Below are positions 25,611-36,486 of a stretch of DNA of 64,000 nucleotides, in pieces (position 1 is the first letter of the stretch; each line of letters opens with the position of its first letter). The notes under the pieces are model-generated. The model was not told the origin of the DNA and searched no databases. It worked only from the letters and a program-made list of their open reading frames with translations. The stretch is from Chitinophaga pinensis. GTDB taxonomy: Bacteria > Bacteroidota > Bacteroidia > Flavobacteriales_D > Crocinitomicaceae. The position numbers were made by a program, and so were the translations under genes. The stretch spans positions 186,001 through 250,000 of the forward strand of contig CAMDNE010000002.1 in NCBI GenBank assembly GCA_945902745.1, in the 5' to 3' direction.

Positions 25611-26504
25611 TTATTTCACTACATCCATCACTAAGACATTGTAAAAAACACTTTCGTTTGGCTTAACAAAATCTAAATATCCTTCGTTACCATAGGCTTC
25701 CGAAGGAGGAACTACGATGTACAACCTGTCTGACTTTTTAGCATTAATTAACGCTTTTCGCAAACCAGGCACAAGTCCGTGATCTGCTAAACGATACGTA
25801 AATGGCTTATTTGTTCGGAACGTATTTACATACATTGCATTAGAAGGAGTGCTTGCCATCCCATGAAAAACAACACTCGTTTTATCACTGAATTTCAACT
25901 TATTATCCTTATTCTCTTCAAGTATCCATACTTTAGTACCATCAATTATTCTATCCGGCTTTTCTTTCTTCAATATTCTAATATATAATAGATTATCTGC
26001 ATTTGGAGGAATCAATCCTTCAACACCTTTACTCCCACGAGCTAATTTACTAGGAATTAATACCCGTGCAAAATCGCCAACTTTCATTTCTTTTAAAGCT
26101 ATTTCCCAACCTGGAGTTTGTAGTCCAAATCCAACTAAAAAAGGCAAAGATTCTTTTTTTAACAAGTGATTTCCGTCTACTACCGTTCCATCCTTTATTT
26201 TAACTTTGTAATCAATCGAAATTAGATCACCTTCTTCTAGATTCTCCCCAATACCTTGCTCATACCATTGAATTGAAATGCCATTAGATAGTTTTTTAGT
26301 TGCAACAACTTTATGCTCTTCATCTAAAATATTTTTTGATTTCAAAGTCTTCTTAACTAATGGTTTATCAGAAGTCTTAACGCCAGAAGCATCGCAACCT
26401 AAAAGTAAAAAGTAAAAAGTAAAAAGCGTTGCACTCAGCTTACCGAGGTGTAAAAAGCGATGCATTGAGCTTGTCGAAGTGTAAAAATTAATTCCTAATC
26501 TCAT
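25611..26504 (-). CDS. Two-domain FKBP-type peptidyl-prolyl isomerase lipoprotein
   Basis: 297 residues. The start ATG (26504) overlaps the stop of the upstream FKBP gene as ATGA, so the N-terminus MRLGINFYTSTSSMHRFLHLGK is probably real; ATG at residue 14 is an alternative. A lipobox LLLGC puts the lipidated Cys near 37. Two FKBP domains follow: about 85-165 (GDLISIDYKVKIKDGTVVDG, GWEIALKEMKVGDFARVLIP) and 195-297 (HGLVPGLRKALINAKKSDRLYIVVPPSEAYGNEG). Remarkably, the signal peptide is encoded by REP-like tandem repeats (26401-26487). Likely a periplasm-facing folding factor. Confidence 0.88.
   Translation of the reverse strand: MRLGINFYTSTSSMHRFLHLGKLSATLFTFYFLLLGCDASGVKTSDKPLVKKTLKSKNILDEEHKVVATKKLSNGISIQWYEQGIGENLEEGDLISIDYKVKIKDGTVVDGNHLLKKESLPFLVGFGLQTPGWEIALKEMKVGDFARVLIPSKLARGSKGVEGLIPPNADNLLYIRILKKEKPDRIIDGTKVWILEENKDNKLKFSDKTSVVFHGMASTPSNAMYVNTFRTNKPFTYRLADHGLVPGLRKALINAKKSDRLYIVVPPSEAYGNEGYLDFVKPNESVFYNVLVMDVVK
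26401..26487. repeat. REP-like tandem repeat inside a signal-peptide coding region
   Basis: Two 31-base units (26426-26456 and 26457-26487, 25 of 31 matching) share the GCTTGTCGAAGTGTAAAAA theme. They are followed by a 7-base tandem (AAAAGTA) at 26401-26425. Related sequence lies in the intergenic hairpin at 28057-28102. The whole block is read through in frame by the FKBP gene. Confidence 0.8.
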
Positions 26505-27019
26505 TTTATTAATCCAATTAAATGTAAATCAACAACAATTGTCGAAAGCGGTGGGATTTTGTCTAAATCGCCAACTAATCCATGTGCTAAATGACTTGGG
26601 ATAATCATTTTAACTCGATCCCCTATTCTCATTTTCTTTATCCCTTCCTGAATTCCTGTTTCAATATCGCTTTTATCAATAACAAATTCTTGATATTCGT
26701 CTTTTTCAGTTTTATAACATTCCGTTCCATCGAGCAGTGAAATTACCATTTCAACTTCTGCTGTTAAGCCAACCTGTGCAAAATCTCCCGTTCCTTTTTC
26801 AATATACACATATTGCAAACCGGAACCTGTTTTAATCATTTCCCAATCTTTATGCTGTTCAAGAAAAAGGTTTATTTCAATTTCTTGCTCTAATGCTAAA
26901 TCTTTGTTTAATTCCAACGACTTTTCTTTGTTCCATTCGATTTCTTTTGGCCCTTCCTCAGTGGATTCGCCGCATGAACCCAGAACAACAAGTAATATAT
27001 AGATTAAAATTCTTTTCAT
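26501..27019 (-). CDS. FKBP-type peptidyl-prolyl isomerase lipoprotein, GldI-like
   Basis: 172 residues. Lipoprotein signal with LLVVLGSC (Cys 16). One FKBP domain in the C-terminal half: GSGLQYVYIEKGTG, VEMVISLLDGTECY, GIQEGIKKMRIGDRVKMIIPSHLAHGLVGDLDKIPPLSTIVVDLHLI. GldI of gliding flavobacteria is such a lipoprotein; the similarity is by type and context, not proven orthology. Overlaps nrnA (4 bases) and the next FKBP gene (ATGA), so three genes form one translationally coupled unit. Confidence 0.85.
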   Translation of the reverse strand: MKRILIYILLVVLGSCGESTEEGPKEIEWNKEKSLELNKDLALEQEIEINLFLEQHKDWEMIKTGSGLQYVYIEKGTGDFAQVGLTAEVEMVISLLDGTECYKTEKDEYQEFVIDKSDIETGIQEGIKKMRIGDRVKMIIPSHLAHGLVGDLDKIPPLSTIVVDLHLIGLIK

Positions 27020-28014
27020 TTGAAGTATTCAGGAATTAATGCTTTAAATCGCTCAATTGTTGGCTGAATTGGTTCAAAACTAATTCCACCTGCAGCGTAT
27101 TTATGTCCACCTCCTTCAAAATTATCTCCTGCTAAAACATTCACATAATAATCTCCTTTTGATCGAAAAGAAATTTTCACTTGACCATCTTTTTCAGCGA
27201 AGAAAGCTGCAACTTGAATTCCTTCAAGCGACAAAGCTACATTTACCAAACCGTCCGTATCACCTTTTTGATAGTTGTAACGATTCAATTCATCTTCTGT
27301 CAATGACATGATCGCAACTGGAAAATCTTTTATCAATTCCAATTTCTCACTGATTACAAAACCACGTAATTGCAAGCGGTCAACTGTATTTGTGTCCATC
27401 ACTTTTTCATGAATTTCATGGTGTTTGATTCCTGCTCGAATCAAATCAGCTAAAATATCATGCGTGCGAGCTTGGACAGAAGGAAAACGGAAAGAACCAG
27501 TATCTGTCATAATTCCCAAATAGATTGGAACACCGATATGTTCATTCAATAAATTCAAATTCCCAGATTGATCGATAAGTTCAAAAATCAATTGTGAAGT
27601 AGAACAAACTGTAGTTTCTGAAACAATAATATCACAAAAATCAGAAGGATTCATGTGGTGATCTATCATAACTTTTTTTGCTTTTGAAGCAATTAACAGC
27701 GGTTCTAAATCCTTTCCTACTCTATCTGCGGAATTATAGTCAAGGCAAAATATTAAATCGGAATTTTTAAATAGCGCTGTTGCTTTTTCTGGATTTTCTT
27801 CGAATAAAACAATATCATGCGCACCAGCAACCCAGTTAATATAATTTGCAGCTTTATCAGCATGACAAACAACTGGATTTTTTCCTAAACTGATTATAAA
27901 ATGGTACAAAGCCAATGAACTTCCAATAGAATCTCCATCAGGTGACTTATGAGAAGAAATTAAAATGTTCTCTGATTTTTTTATTAATTCAACAATCGCT
28001 TTGTATTTTTCCAT
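27016..28014 (-). CDS. nrnA: DHH-family phosphoesterase NrnA (oligoribonuclease/pAp phosphatase)
   Basis: 332 residues. DHH-family motifs in order: SSHKSPDGDSIGSSLAL (18-34), LIFCLDYNSADR, and MIDHHMNPSDF, the defining DHH. The C-terminal DHHA1 region has FRSKGDYYVNVLAGDNFEGGGHKYAAGG. NrnA enzymes degrade very short RNAs and dephosphorylate pAp, a by-product linked to sulfate assimilation in organisms that use PAPS. The enzyme heads the nrnA-FKBP-FKBP unit with 4-base overlaps. Confidence 0.93.
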   Translation of the reverse strand: MEKYKAIVELIKKSENILISSHKSPDGDSIGSSLALYHFIISLGKNPVVCHADKAANYINWVAGAHDIVLFEENPEKATALFKNSDLIFCLDYNSADRVGKDLEPLLIASKAKKVMIDHHMNPSDFCDIIVSETTVCSTSQLIFELIDQSGNLNLLNEHIGVPIYLGIMTDTGSFRFPSVQARTHDILADLIRAGIKHHEIHEKVMDTNTVDRLQLRGFVISEKLELIKDFPVAIMSLTEDELNRYNYQKGDTDGLVNVALSLEGIQVAAFFAEKDGQVKISFRSKGDYYVNVLAGDNFEGGGHKYAAGGISFEPIQPTIERFKALIPEYFK

Positions 28015-28056
28015 TGAGGATATAAATTCGTTTTGTTTTAAATGTTACACGTAATA

Positions 28057-28102
28057 AAAAAGTAAAAGGTTCCTGAGCCTGTCGTAGGACCTTTTACTTT
28101 TT
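28057..28102. terminator. Long hairpin with REP-like loop between dapA and nrnA
   Basis: Perfect 14-base arms (28057-28070 and 28089-28102; AAAAAGTAAAAGGT type) enclose TCCTGAGCCTGTCGTAGG. It covers the dapA stop codon and A/T tracts on both sides suit termination. The inner sequence belongs to the same family as the repeat at 26426-26487. Confidence 0.65.
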
Positions 28103-28978
28103 ACTTATAATTTTATTCGTCTCAGCTGTAATTCGAGAGCGTAAACCTTCAGAAACAGGATAAAGCGGCAAACGCATGTTTTCATCCATAATTCCTAAAA
28201 CTTTCAATGACACCTTCACTCCTCCTGGATTTCCTTCTTCGAAGAACATTTTAGTAATCGGCAATAAATCGTAATGAGATTTTCTTGCATTTTCAAAATC
28301 ACCAGAAAGCGAATCAGTAACCATTTTTGAAAATTGTTTTGGAAAAGCATTTGCTACAACAGAAATAACACCATCCGCACCAGCGGCAATTAAGGGCAAC
28401 GTTATTGCGTCATCACCACTCAAAATACCAAATCCTTCCGGCCGAAATTGAATCAATTCCATTATTTGCTCCATGCTTCCTGAAGCTTCTTTCATCGCAA
28501 CAATGTTGTCAATTTTAGAAAGTTCAAGTGTTGTTGCTGCTGTCATATTTGATCCCGTTCTGCCAGGAACATTGTATAAAATAATCGGCAATTTTGTGCA
28601 CGATGCGATGTATTTATAATGTTCAATTATTCCATTTTGGATTGGTTTATTGTAATACGGACTAACAGAAAGAATTCCATCAACTCCTGCAGGTATTTTC
28701 TTGAATAATTCGCCTATTTCGATTGTATTACTTCCACCACAACCATAAACTACTTTCAATTCCCCCTTATTTTCGTCCATTACAGTAGCTAAAATTTCCA
28801 TTTTTTCCGCTTGACTTAACGTTGGTGATTCACCAGTTGTACCTTGAACCACAAGAAAATCAATTCCGCCATCAATTTGATACCGAACCAATTTGCGAAG
28901 TGCATCAAAATCAATGGATTTATCCTGTTTAAATGGAGTAACTAGCGCAACTCCAGAGCCTGTAAATGGATTATTCAT
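28094..28978 (-). CDS. dapA: 4-hydroxy-tetrahydrodipicolinate synthase
   Basis: First committed step of lysine/diaminopimelate synthesis, condensing pyruvate with aspartate semialdehyde. 294 residues from ATG 28978 (MNNPFTGSGVALVTPF), the usual start of the family; an upstream ATG 11 codons earlier would overlap the preceding gene and is less likely. Schiff-base lysine K163 in AMKEASGS, Y135 in ILYNVPGRTG, and GTTGESPTLS (46-55) are present. It starts 1 base after the stop of the DUF6913-like gene. Confidence 0.96.
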   Translation of the reverse strand: MNNPFTGSGVALVTPFKQDKSIDFDALRKLVRYQIDGGIDFLVVQGTTGESPTLSQAEKMEILATVMDENKGELKVVYGCGGSNTIEIGELFKKIPAGVDGILSVSPYYNKPIQNGIIEHYKYIASCTKLPIILYNVPGRTGSNMTAATTLELSKIDNIVAMKEASGSMEQIMELIQFRPEGFGILSGDDAITLPLIAAGADGVISVVANAFPKQFSKMVTDSLSGDFENARKSHYDLLPITKMFFEEGNPGGVKVSLKVLGIMDENMRLPLYPVSEGLRSRITAETNKIISKK

Positions 28979-28979
28979 A

Positions 28980-29444
28980 TTAAGAAATTTTTTCGAGTAT
29001 ATTTTGTGCAAAGTTAACTATTTCTGATGGGTTATTCGAATTGGAGTTTACTTGAATTGAGAAAAAATCAAAAGAAGTATTCACTCCTATTTTCCATTTA
29101 GCACGCAGAGGAGAAAGTATTTTTGCTATTTTCTTATCTTCCACTTCCAACCATAAGAGGGCTTCATATTTTTCTGATAGAATTGTTTTAAGGTATTTAT
29201 CTTTAATTTTTCCTAAAAAGTTCATGTCTTTCGGAGATAGAAAATGGATCAATACATGGGGCCTAAGTGTATCTCTATTCAACGTTTCTGGAATTACCAC
29301 TATCAATTTCACTTCCTTTACATTGCTCTTATTCAATAATTTATCTAACGCGGAACGATATTCCTTATAATTCTCTTCACTTCGATAAGGGAAGACGACA
29401 ACCAATTTCTTTATTTCTGACCAAATAGTTGATTTATCGCTCAT
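28980..29444 (-). CDS. Small conserved protein, DUF6913-like
   Basis: 154 residues, mixed alpha/beta, no signal peptide. Recognisable stretches are VVVFPYRSEENY near the start, VIPETLNRDTL and a central FLSPKDMNFLGKIKDKYLKTIL, LLWLEVEDKK and GVNTSFDFFSIQV. Similar small proteins are often found next to ligA and dapA in flavobacteria, which is why I suggest DUF6913, but I cannot verify the family. Gaps of 6 and 1 bases to ligA and dapA put it in their operon. Function unknown. Confidence 0.7.
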   Translation of the reverse strand: MSDKSTIWSEIKKLVVVFPYRSEENYKEYRSALDKLLNKSNVKEVKLIVVIPETLNRDTLRPHVLIHFLSPKDMNFLGKIKDKYLKTILSEKYEALLWLEVEDKKIAKILSPLRAKWKIGVNTSFDFFSIQVNSNSNNPSEIVNFAQNILEKIS

Positions 29445-29450
29445 TTTAAC

Positions 29451-31469
<2,019 letters not shown>

Positions 31470-32345
31470 TTACGGCTTTTGTCCCTGTAACATTCTATCC
31501 CTACCCTGTAAATCTTTCCTCAATTGAATGTTAACAAACCCCAAACCCTCTAAAACAGCCATTGTTTCTATAGCAAAACGTTCATGGATTTCAAAAAATA
31601 ATTTCCCTCCTGACTTTAAATAAAACAAGGCATTTTCACATATTTTTCTATAAAAAATCAATGGATCGTTATTTTCAACAAATAAGGCCATGTGAGGCTC
31701 ATATTTCAAAACATTGTCAGCCATTTCTCGTTGATCTGAATAAGGAATATATGGAGGATTAGAAACCCAACAATCGAAAGAATTCTCTTTTTTTCCTGGA
31801 ATTGGATTATTTGTAGTTGCGTCTAAAAGCACCGTTTCAATTTCTAAACCAACTAATTTGGCGTTTTCGTTCGCTAAGTCGATTGCAGATTGTGAGAAAT
31901 CTGTCGCCAAAACGGAAGCATTTTTAAAATGTGATTTTAATGCTAATGCTATGCAGCCAGATCCAGTGCAGATATCAGCTATTTGAATAAATTTAGAAAT
32001 ATCATATTCTTCAGAAATCCATTGAACCAACTCTTCTGTTTCAGGCCGTGGAATTAAGGCACGTGAATCTGTTATTAATTCCAATCCGTAAAATTCAGTA
32101 GTTCCGATTATATATTGAAATGGTTCTTGATTCAATAATCGCTTAACGACACTTCTGAAAAACAATAAATCTGATTCTGAAAGCAATTGTTCATCACACA
32201 ATAAATAGTCAGCTCTAGAAATTTTCAAGCGTTGAATAATCGCTTCTTTAAGCATGAGGTTAAGTTCACTTTCTGTAAATTGACTGTTTAGTCTATTTTT
32301 GAAATATGCCTTTACAGCTTGGATTGTATTTGTTTGAACGAACAC
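31470..32345 (-). CDS. prmC: Peptide-chain-release-factor glutamine N5-methyltransferase
   Basis: Methylates the glutamine of the GGQ motif in release factors. 291 residues. The N-terminal helical domain is followed by IPRPETEELVQW (98-109), the SAM-binding ICTGSGCIALAL (125-136), ATDFSQSAIDLA and the catalytic NPPYIPY (196-202). C-terminal SGGKLFFEIHERFA is typical. Adjacent to ligA with a 9-base gap, same strand. Confidence 0.95.
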   Translation of the reverse strand: MFVQTNTIQAVKAYFKNRLNSQFTESELNLMLKEAIIQRLKISRADYLLCDEQLLSESDLLFFRSVVKRLLNQEPFQYIIGTTEFYGLELITDSRALIPRPETEELVQWISEEYDISKFIQIADICTGSGCIALALKSHFKNASVLATDFSQSAIDLANENAKLVGLEIETVLLDATTNNPIPGKKENSFDCWVSNPPYIPYSDQREMADNVLKYEPHMALFVENNDPLIFYRKICENALFYLKSGGKLFFEIHERFAIETMAVLEGLGFVNIQLRKDLQGRDRMLQGQKP

Positions 32346-32403
32346 CCTATTTTTTTTTTCAAAGATACTCGAATCAAAAAAAAATAACCTTTATCCTGAA
32401 ATA

Positions 32404-32892
32404 TTATTTCAGCAAATCTTTCTCCATCCAAATATCACAAGCAAAATGGCCTGAATCGCCAAGTGGTTCTTTCAAAAACTCAAATCCTAATCGCTGATAC
32501 AAACTAACAGCTTTATTTAATTCTGGTAACGTTTCTAAATAGAGTTTTTTATATCCCATTTTTCTTGCTGATTCAAAACAAATTTCCATCAGTTGATAAC
32601 CTATCCCTTTTCCTCTTGCTGAAGAAGCGACATATAATTTAACTAATTCCGCATAACCTTCAGGCAATCCTGCAGTTGGAAAAATACCGCATCCACCAAT
32701 GATCTCATCATCCTGTTTCGCTATCCAATAAATACTTCCTGGTGTTTGGAAAAGCTGAAATAATGCATCCGTTGTAGGGTCAGTATAAACAGTTCCAGGC
32801 TTGTCTACTCCATGTTCTTTTAGAACTGAACGGATAACTTTTGCAATTTGAATATTATCCTGTAAACAAATTTGATGGAATGTTAAACTCAT
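32404..32892 (-). CDS. GNAT-family N-acetyltransferase
   Basis: 162 residues, single GNAT domain. Beta-4 reads ELVKLYVASSARGKGIGYQLMEICFESARK with the acetyl-CoA loop RGKGIG. GCGIFPTAGLPEGYAEL precedes it and AVSLYQRLGFEFLKEPLG closes the fold. Substrate not deducible. It lies 58 bases before prmC and 12 after an outer-membrane-protein gene; a shared transcript is possible. Confidence 0.9.
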   Translation of the reverse strand: MSLTFHQICLQDNIQIAKVIRSVLKEHGVDKPGTVYTDPTTDALFQLFQTPGSIYWIAKQDDEIIGGCGIFPTAGLPEGYAELVKLYVASSARGKGIGYQLMEICFESARKMGYKKLYLETLPELNKAVSLYQRLGFEFLKEPLGDSGHFACDIWMEKDLLK

Positions 32893-32904
32893 CCGAAGGA
32901 GTTA

Positions 32905-33546
32905 CTAGTTTTTAGGTTTGAAATAATAAGTGTATCCAAATCCAACTATTAAAAAAGAAGTTACTTTATTAAACTCGCTCGGATCATAACCTCCCAAGGT
33001 TTGAAGTCCAATTAAATCTGGGCGAAAACCAAATCCTTGAAAAGCATAAGAAACTACTAATCGGTAAGAAGATTGTTCGTCAGCAGTTAAAATCAGACCA
33101 ATTGATGGTTCCAAATAGGTTGAGTTAACAATTCGTGGATTCATTCCTAAAGAATCATTTCTATCAGACACAAAATAATTTTGAGTATAGCCCAATTTCA
33201 AACCAATTTCAGTTGCAAAATGGTCGGTATGAAATTTCTCCCAACCAGCTTTTAAAAAAATCCCACCAGTATGCATGCCGCCATAAGTTGGCTCTGAAAC
33301 TTTAAATTCATTAATGGCAAAATATGAATATCTAATTCCTAATCCTACAACAAGTTGCTTATTAAATTTATATTGATAGTAGGGCGCAACATTTACTAGT
33401 CCTTGCATGATATTTTTGAATGGCTTGTTTACCAAACCATTTGGCAAACCAAGTTCAATATTGAAAGTATGTTTTGGATCAATAACCTGCGCCTTCAACA
33501 AAAAAGTTGAACAAGAAATTGTTATTATAAGAATGTACTTTAGCAT
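32905..33546 (-). CDS. Outer-membrane beta-barrel-like protein
   Basis: 213 residues with a signal peptide (LIITISCSTFLLKAQ, cleavage about residue 20). The mature part alternates hydrophobic and polar residues in strands: FNIELGLPNGLV, VGLGIRYSYFAI, ATEIGLKLGYTQNYFV, SYRLVVSYAFQGFGF and a final FLIVGFGYTYYFKPKN. The last strand has the aromatic end that BAM recognises in many barrels. I infer an 8-stranded-type outer-membrane protein; no specific function is recognisable. Confidence 0.7.
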   Translation of the reverse strand: MLKYILIITISCSTFLLKAQVIDPKHTFNIELGLPNGLVNKPFKNIMQGLVNVAPYYQYKFNKQLVVGLGIRYSYFAINEFKVSEPTYGGMHTGGIFLKAGWEKFHTDHFATEIGLKLGYTQNYFVSDRNDSLGMNPRIVNSTYLEPSIGLILTADEQSSYRLVVSYAFQGFGFRPDLIGLQTLGGYDPSEFNKVTSFLIVGFGYTYYFKPKN

Positions 33547-33610
33547 ATCAATAGAACGTGAAATTAATGAAAAAATTGAGAGAACAAAAAAGAACGCTTA
33601 TCGTCTAATT

Positions 33611-35374
33611 TCAATCAACTAATTTCATTTGTTTCAAAAGAAAAGAAGCGTTCATATTTTGGCAAATTCCAGGTCGTATTTTATAATCAAAAGAAAGTAC
33701 ATCTCCAGTAATTGTTGAGTCGAAAAACATATTTTTAAACGCCTTATTATCGTTCGATAAATTACATAATGACAGGTCGTGCGTTGCAATTACTCCTTTT
33801 GCATTTAACCTTTGTAATTTCTGAAGGAATTTTGCAGATCCAATTTCCTTATCCTTTGAATTCGTTCCTTTTAATATTTCATCCAAAATAATGAATACAT
33901 TTTCTCCTCGTTCAATTGCGTCCATGATGAAACGAAGTCGAGTTAATTCAGCGTGAAAATAAGAACTCTCAACCGTTAAATCATCTGAAGTTCTCATGCT
34001 CGAATACAATTTCAATTTGACCATATCAAATGATTTAGCAAGAACAGGAAAACCAGCATTGGCACAAATATTGGCAAGCCCCAAACTTCTCAAATAGGTA
34101 CTTTTACCTGCCATATTGGGGCCTGTGATAATCATGAAATTTTCATCGCTATTCAAAGAAACATCATTCAAAACTCTTTTTTCTTTAATAACGAAAGGAT
34201 GTCCTAATCCACTAATTTTCATTTCTTGATTCTCATTGAATTTGGCAAAAATAGTTTCTGGAAAATTGATCTTATAAATTGCACCCGATATCCATACTTC
34301 TAATTGTGCCAATTGAGATTCCCATGCCCCAAGTTGACTTTCGTTTCCAACTCGCCATTTTTCCCATTGATAAAGCACTTGATAATCCCATGCTAAAAAG
34401 AAATTCAAAACTGTTCCAACAATTAAATTCATTCGAACATCCATTCTGCCTTGAATTTTTTCTAATTGTGTCAATGAATTTAGAAGATTAACTTGATCAG
34501 AAAAAAGTGCGTCGCGCGTTTTCTTAAATTGTTCTGAATCAATTGTGACTTGACTATATAAAAGCAACTGTCGTTGAAACATTTTAACTTGATTTGAAAA
34601 TGATGTGACCTTGGTCGAAATGCTATTTGCAATTTTCAAGTTTCTCCCAATTAAACCAAAAACAAGCATTAGATAAACGCCAAAAACCGAATTGGAGATA
34701 ACATCAAATGAAAACAATATTGTTGCTGTTACTGAAGAAACAGGAATTAAAAATCTTAACAATTTTGAATACAATCTTTCGATGACCTTATTTGTTTTTA
34801 TGTTTTGGAACTCTTTTTCAAGATTTTCTGATTTGAAAACCATTCCTTCGACTAAAAATTCTTGACACCAATCTGGTTGTGTAGATAAATCCAATATAGC
34901 GTCATTCGTCAATTCCACAAATTCACTTCCATCCATTAATTGGGAAGCTAATAAAACAGAGCCCTTTTTGGATACAGTGCGATTTATTAATTGAAAAAAA
35001 CTCTTTTTTCCAAAAATATCCATGTCAAACGCAAATGGATGTTGAGGATTCTTATATTCACTCCCATCATCAAACATTGACCAATTCCCTTCCAAAACGT
35101 GAAGTTCATTTTGATTAAATTCAATTAAAAGTTTGAATTTATCACGCACATATTTAGCATTTACAGAAAGATGAACTAAAAACAAAAAAAACACTAAAAA
35201 AACTACAATGGGAATAATTACAATAACATTCCCCCAAAAGAAATAACCGGAGAAAACACCAAAAATAAATGCTGTCAATCGCAACGTTCCTATCAACTGA
35301 TAGCGTCTTTTCGCTTTAACATACTCTACTTGATTGTTTTCAATTCGTTGCTCGTAATACGTCTTATTGTTCAA
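33611..35374 (-). CDS. MutS-related ATPase with N-terminal membrane segments
   Basis: 587 residues. Two hydrophobic helices near 28-70 (TAFIFGVFSGYFFWG, IPIVVFLVFFLFLVHL) and another pair around 210-250 suggest membrane attachment. The C-terminal third is the MutS/ABC ATPase domain: Walker A TGPNMAGKSTYLRS (about 415-428), SMRTSDDLTVESSYFHAEL with the signature loop, Walker B NVFIILDEILKGTNSKD and IATHDLSLC. The mismatch-recognition domain is missing. Such proteins occur through the Bacteroidota; a role in mismatch repair is not established. It is not mutS or mutS2. Confidence 0.85.
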   Translation of the reverse strand: MNNKTYYEQRIENNQVEYVKAKRRYQLIGTLRLTAFIFGVFSGYFFWGNVIVIIPIVVFLVFFLFLVHLSVNAKYVRDKFKLLIEFNQNELHVLEGNWSMFDDGSEYKNPQHPFAFDMDIFGKKSFFQLINRTVSKKGSVLLASQLMDGSEFVELTNDAILDLSTQPDWCQEFLVEGMVFKSENLEKEFQNIKTNKVIERLYSKLLRFLIPVSSVTATILFSFDVISNSVFGVYLMLVFGLIGRNLKIANSISTKVTSFSNQVKMFQRQLLLYSQVTIDSEQFKKTRDALFSDQVNLLNSLTQLEKIQGRMDVRMNLIVGTVLNFFLAWDYQVLYQWEKWRVGNESQLGAWESQLAQLEVWISGAIYKINFPETIFAKFNENQEMKISGLGHPFVIKEKRVLNDVSLNSDENFMIITGPNMAGKSTYLRSLGLANICANAGFPVLAKSFDMVKLKLYSSMRTSDDLTVESSYFHAELTRLRFIMDAIERGENVFIILDEILKGTNSKDKEIGSAKFLQKLQRLNAKGVIATHDLSLCNLSNDNKAFKNMFFDSTITGDVLSFDYKIRPGICQNMNASFLLKQMKLVD

Positions 35375-35476
35375 AATAATAATTTTCTTTGGGTAAATTT
35401 AATTAGAAATCACACAATTAAAGTTAAGTTTCATTGGCAAATCACAACAAACAATAAATTTCACTAATTTTAAGTC

Positions 35477-36397
35477 GTGAACGGAAAAATAGACAGATTA
35501 AAATTAGCCCATTTTGGAAATCTAGAGCTTCTCGCAAAACAAGTTGTAGAAGGATTTATAACAGGTTTACATAAAAGCCCGTTTCATGGATTCTCTGTTG
35601 AGTTTGCAGAACACAGATTATACAACAAAGGAGAATCAACTCGCCATATTGATTGGAAATTATATGCCCGAAGTGGGAAATTGTTTACAAAAAAATATGA
35701 GGAAGAAACAAATTTACGTTGTCAAATAGTAATTGACTGTTCAAGCTCCATGTTATTTCCAAAGGATGCGGAATTGAATAAATTTGAATTTTCGGTTTAT
35801 GCAGCAGCATCTTTGATTGAGTTATTAAAGCGACAACGAGATGCTGTTGGACTTTCGTTGTTTACAGATAAACTCGAACTACATACCGCTGCAAAATCGT
35901 CAATGACTCATCACCGTTATCTATATAGTGAATTAGAAAAACGGATGACGAATTACTCCGAAACTTCAAAAAAGGACACGAATGCTATTCAAGCAATTCA
36001 CGATGTTGCTGAACTTTGTCATCAGAGAAGTTTAGTTATCATTTTCTCCGATTTATTGGACGACCCTGATAAATTAGACGAGCTTTTTCAAGCATTACAG
36101 CACTTAAAACACAATAAGCACGAGGTAATATTGTTTCATGTTGTCAATCAAAAATTAGAAGTAGATTTTAATTTAGATAATCGACCTTATAATCTGGTAG
36201 ACATGGAAACAGGTGAAAATTTAAAATTACAACCTGCTGAAATAAAAGAATATTATGTAAACTCAATTACAAAATATTTCAATGAATTAAAAATGCGCTG
36301 TGCAAATTATCAAATTGATTTCATGCCAGCTGACATTGACAAAGGAGTTGATCAGATCTTATTGCAATACATGTTGAAGCGACAAAAATTATTTTAA
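35477..36397 (+). CDS. DUF58 domain protein (vWA-like)
   Basis: 306 residues, starting at GTG 35477. The DUF58 part has KSPFHGFSVEFAEHRLYNKGESTRHIDWKLYARSGKLFTKKYEEE. The vWA fold with MIDAS motif DCSSSM (87-92) follows, with FSDLLDDPDKLDELF further on. These proteins usually work with MoxR AAA+ ATPases and membrane vWA proteins, which are not in the window. Located upstream of the Rrf2 gene on the same strand but 89 bases away. No membrane segment is seen, so cytoplasmic. Confidence 0.92.
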   Translation: MNGKIDRLKLAHFGNLELLAKQVVEGFITGLHKSPFHGFSVEFAEHRLYNKGESTRHIDWKLYARSGKLFTKKYEEETNLRCQIVIDCSSSMLFPKDAELNKFEFSVYAAASLIELLKRQRDAVGLSLFTDKLELHTAAKSSMTHHRYLYSELEKRMTNYSETSKKDTNAIQAIHDVAELCHQRSLVIIFSDLLDDPDKLDELFQALQHLKHNKHEVILFHVVNQKLEVDFNLDNRPYNLVDMETGENLKLQPAEIKEYYVNSITKYFNELKMRCANYQIDFMPADIDKGVDQILLQYMLKRQKLF

Positions 36398-36416
36398 TTT
36401 CGCTATAGACAAACTA

Positions 36417-36434
36417 ATCCTACTAATTCAATAG
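36417..36434 (+). promoter_or_regulatory. Candidate Rrf2 operator, site 1 (before the regulator gene)
   Basis: ATCCTACTAATTCAATAG matches the leader site at 37053-37070 in 15 of 18 positions. It lies 53 bases before the regulator ATG. Confidence 0.45.
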
Positions 36435-36486
36435 AATAAATTTCATATTTTTACATTTAATTTTAATCTAAACTTTCAATACTCCT

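Noticed and set aside
26401-26487. CRISPR or microsatellite array
   Set aside because: Only two 31-base units and a short 7-base tandem without spacers; it is in frame within a gene and related to REP-like hairpins. No cas genes are present.
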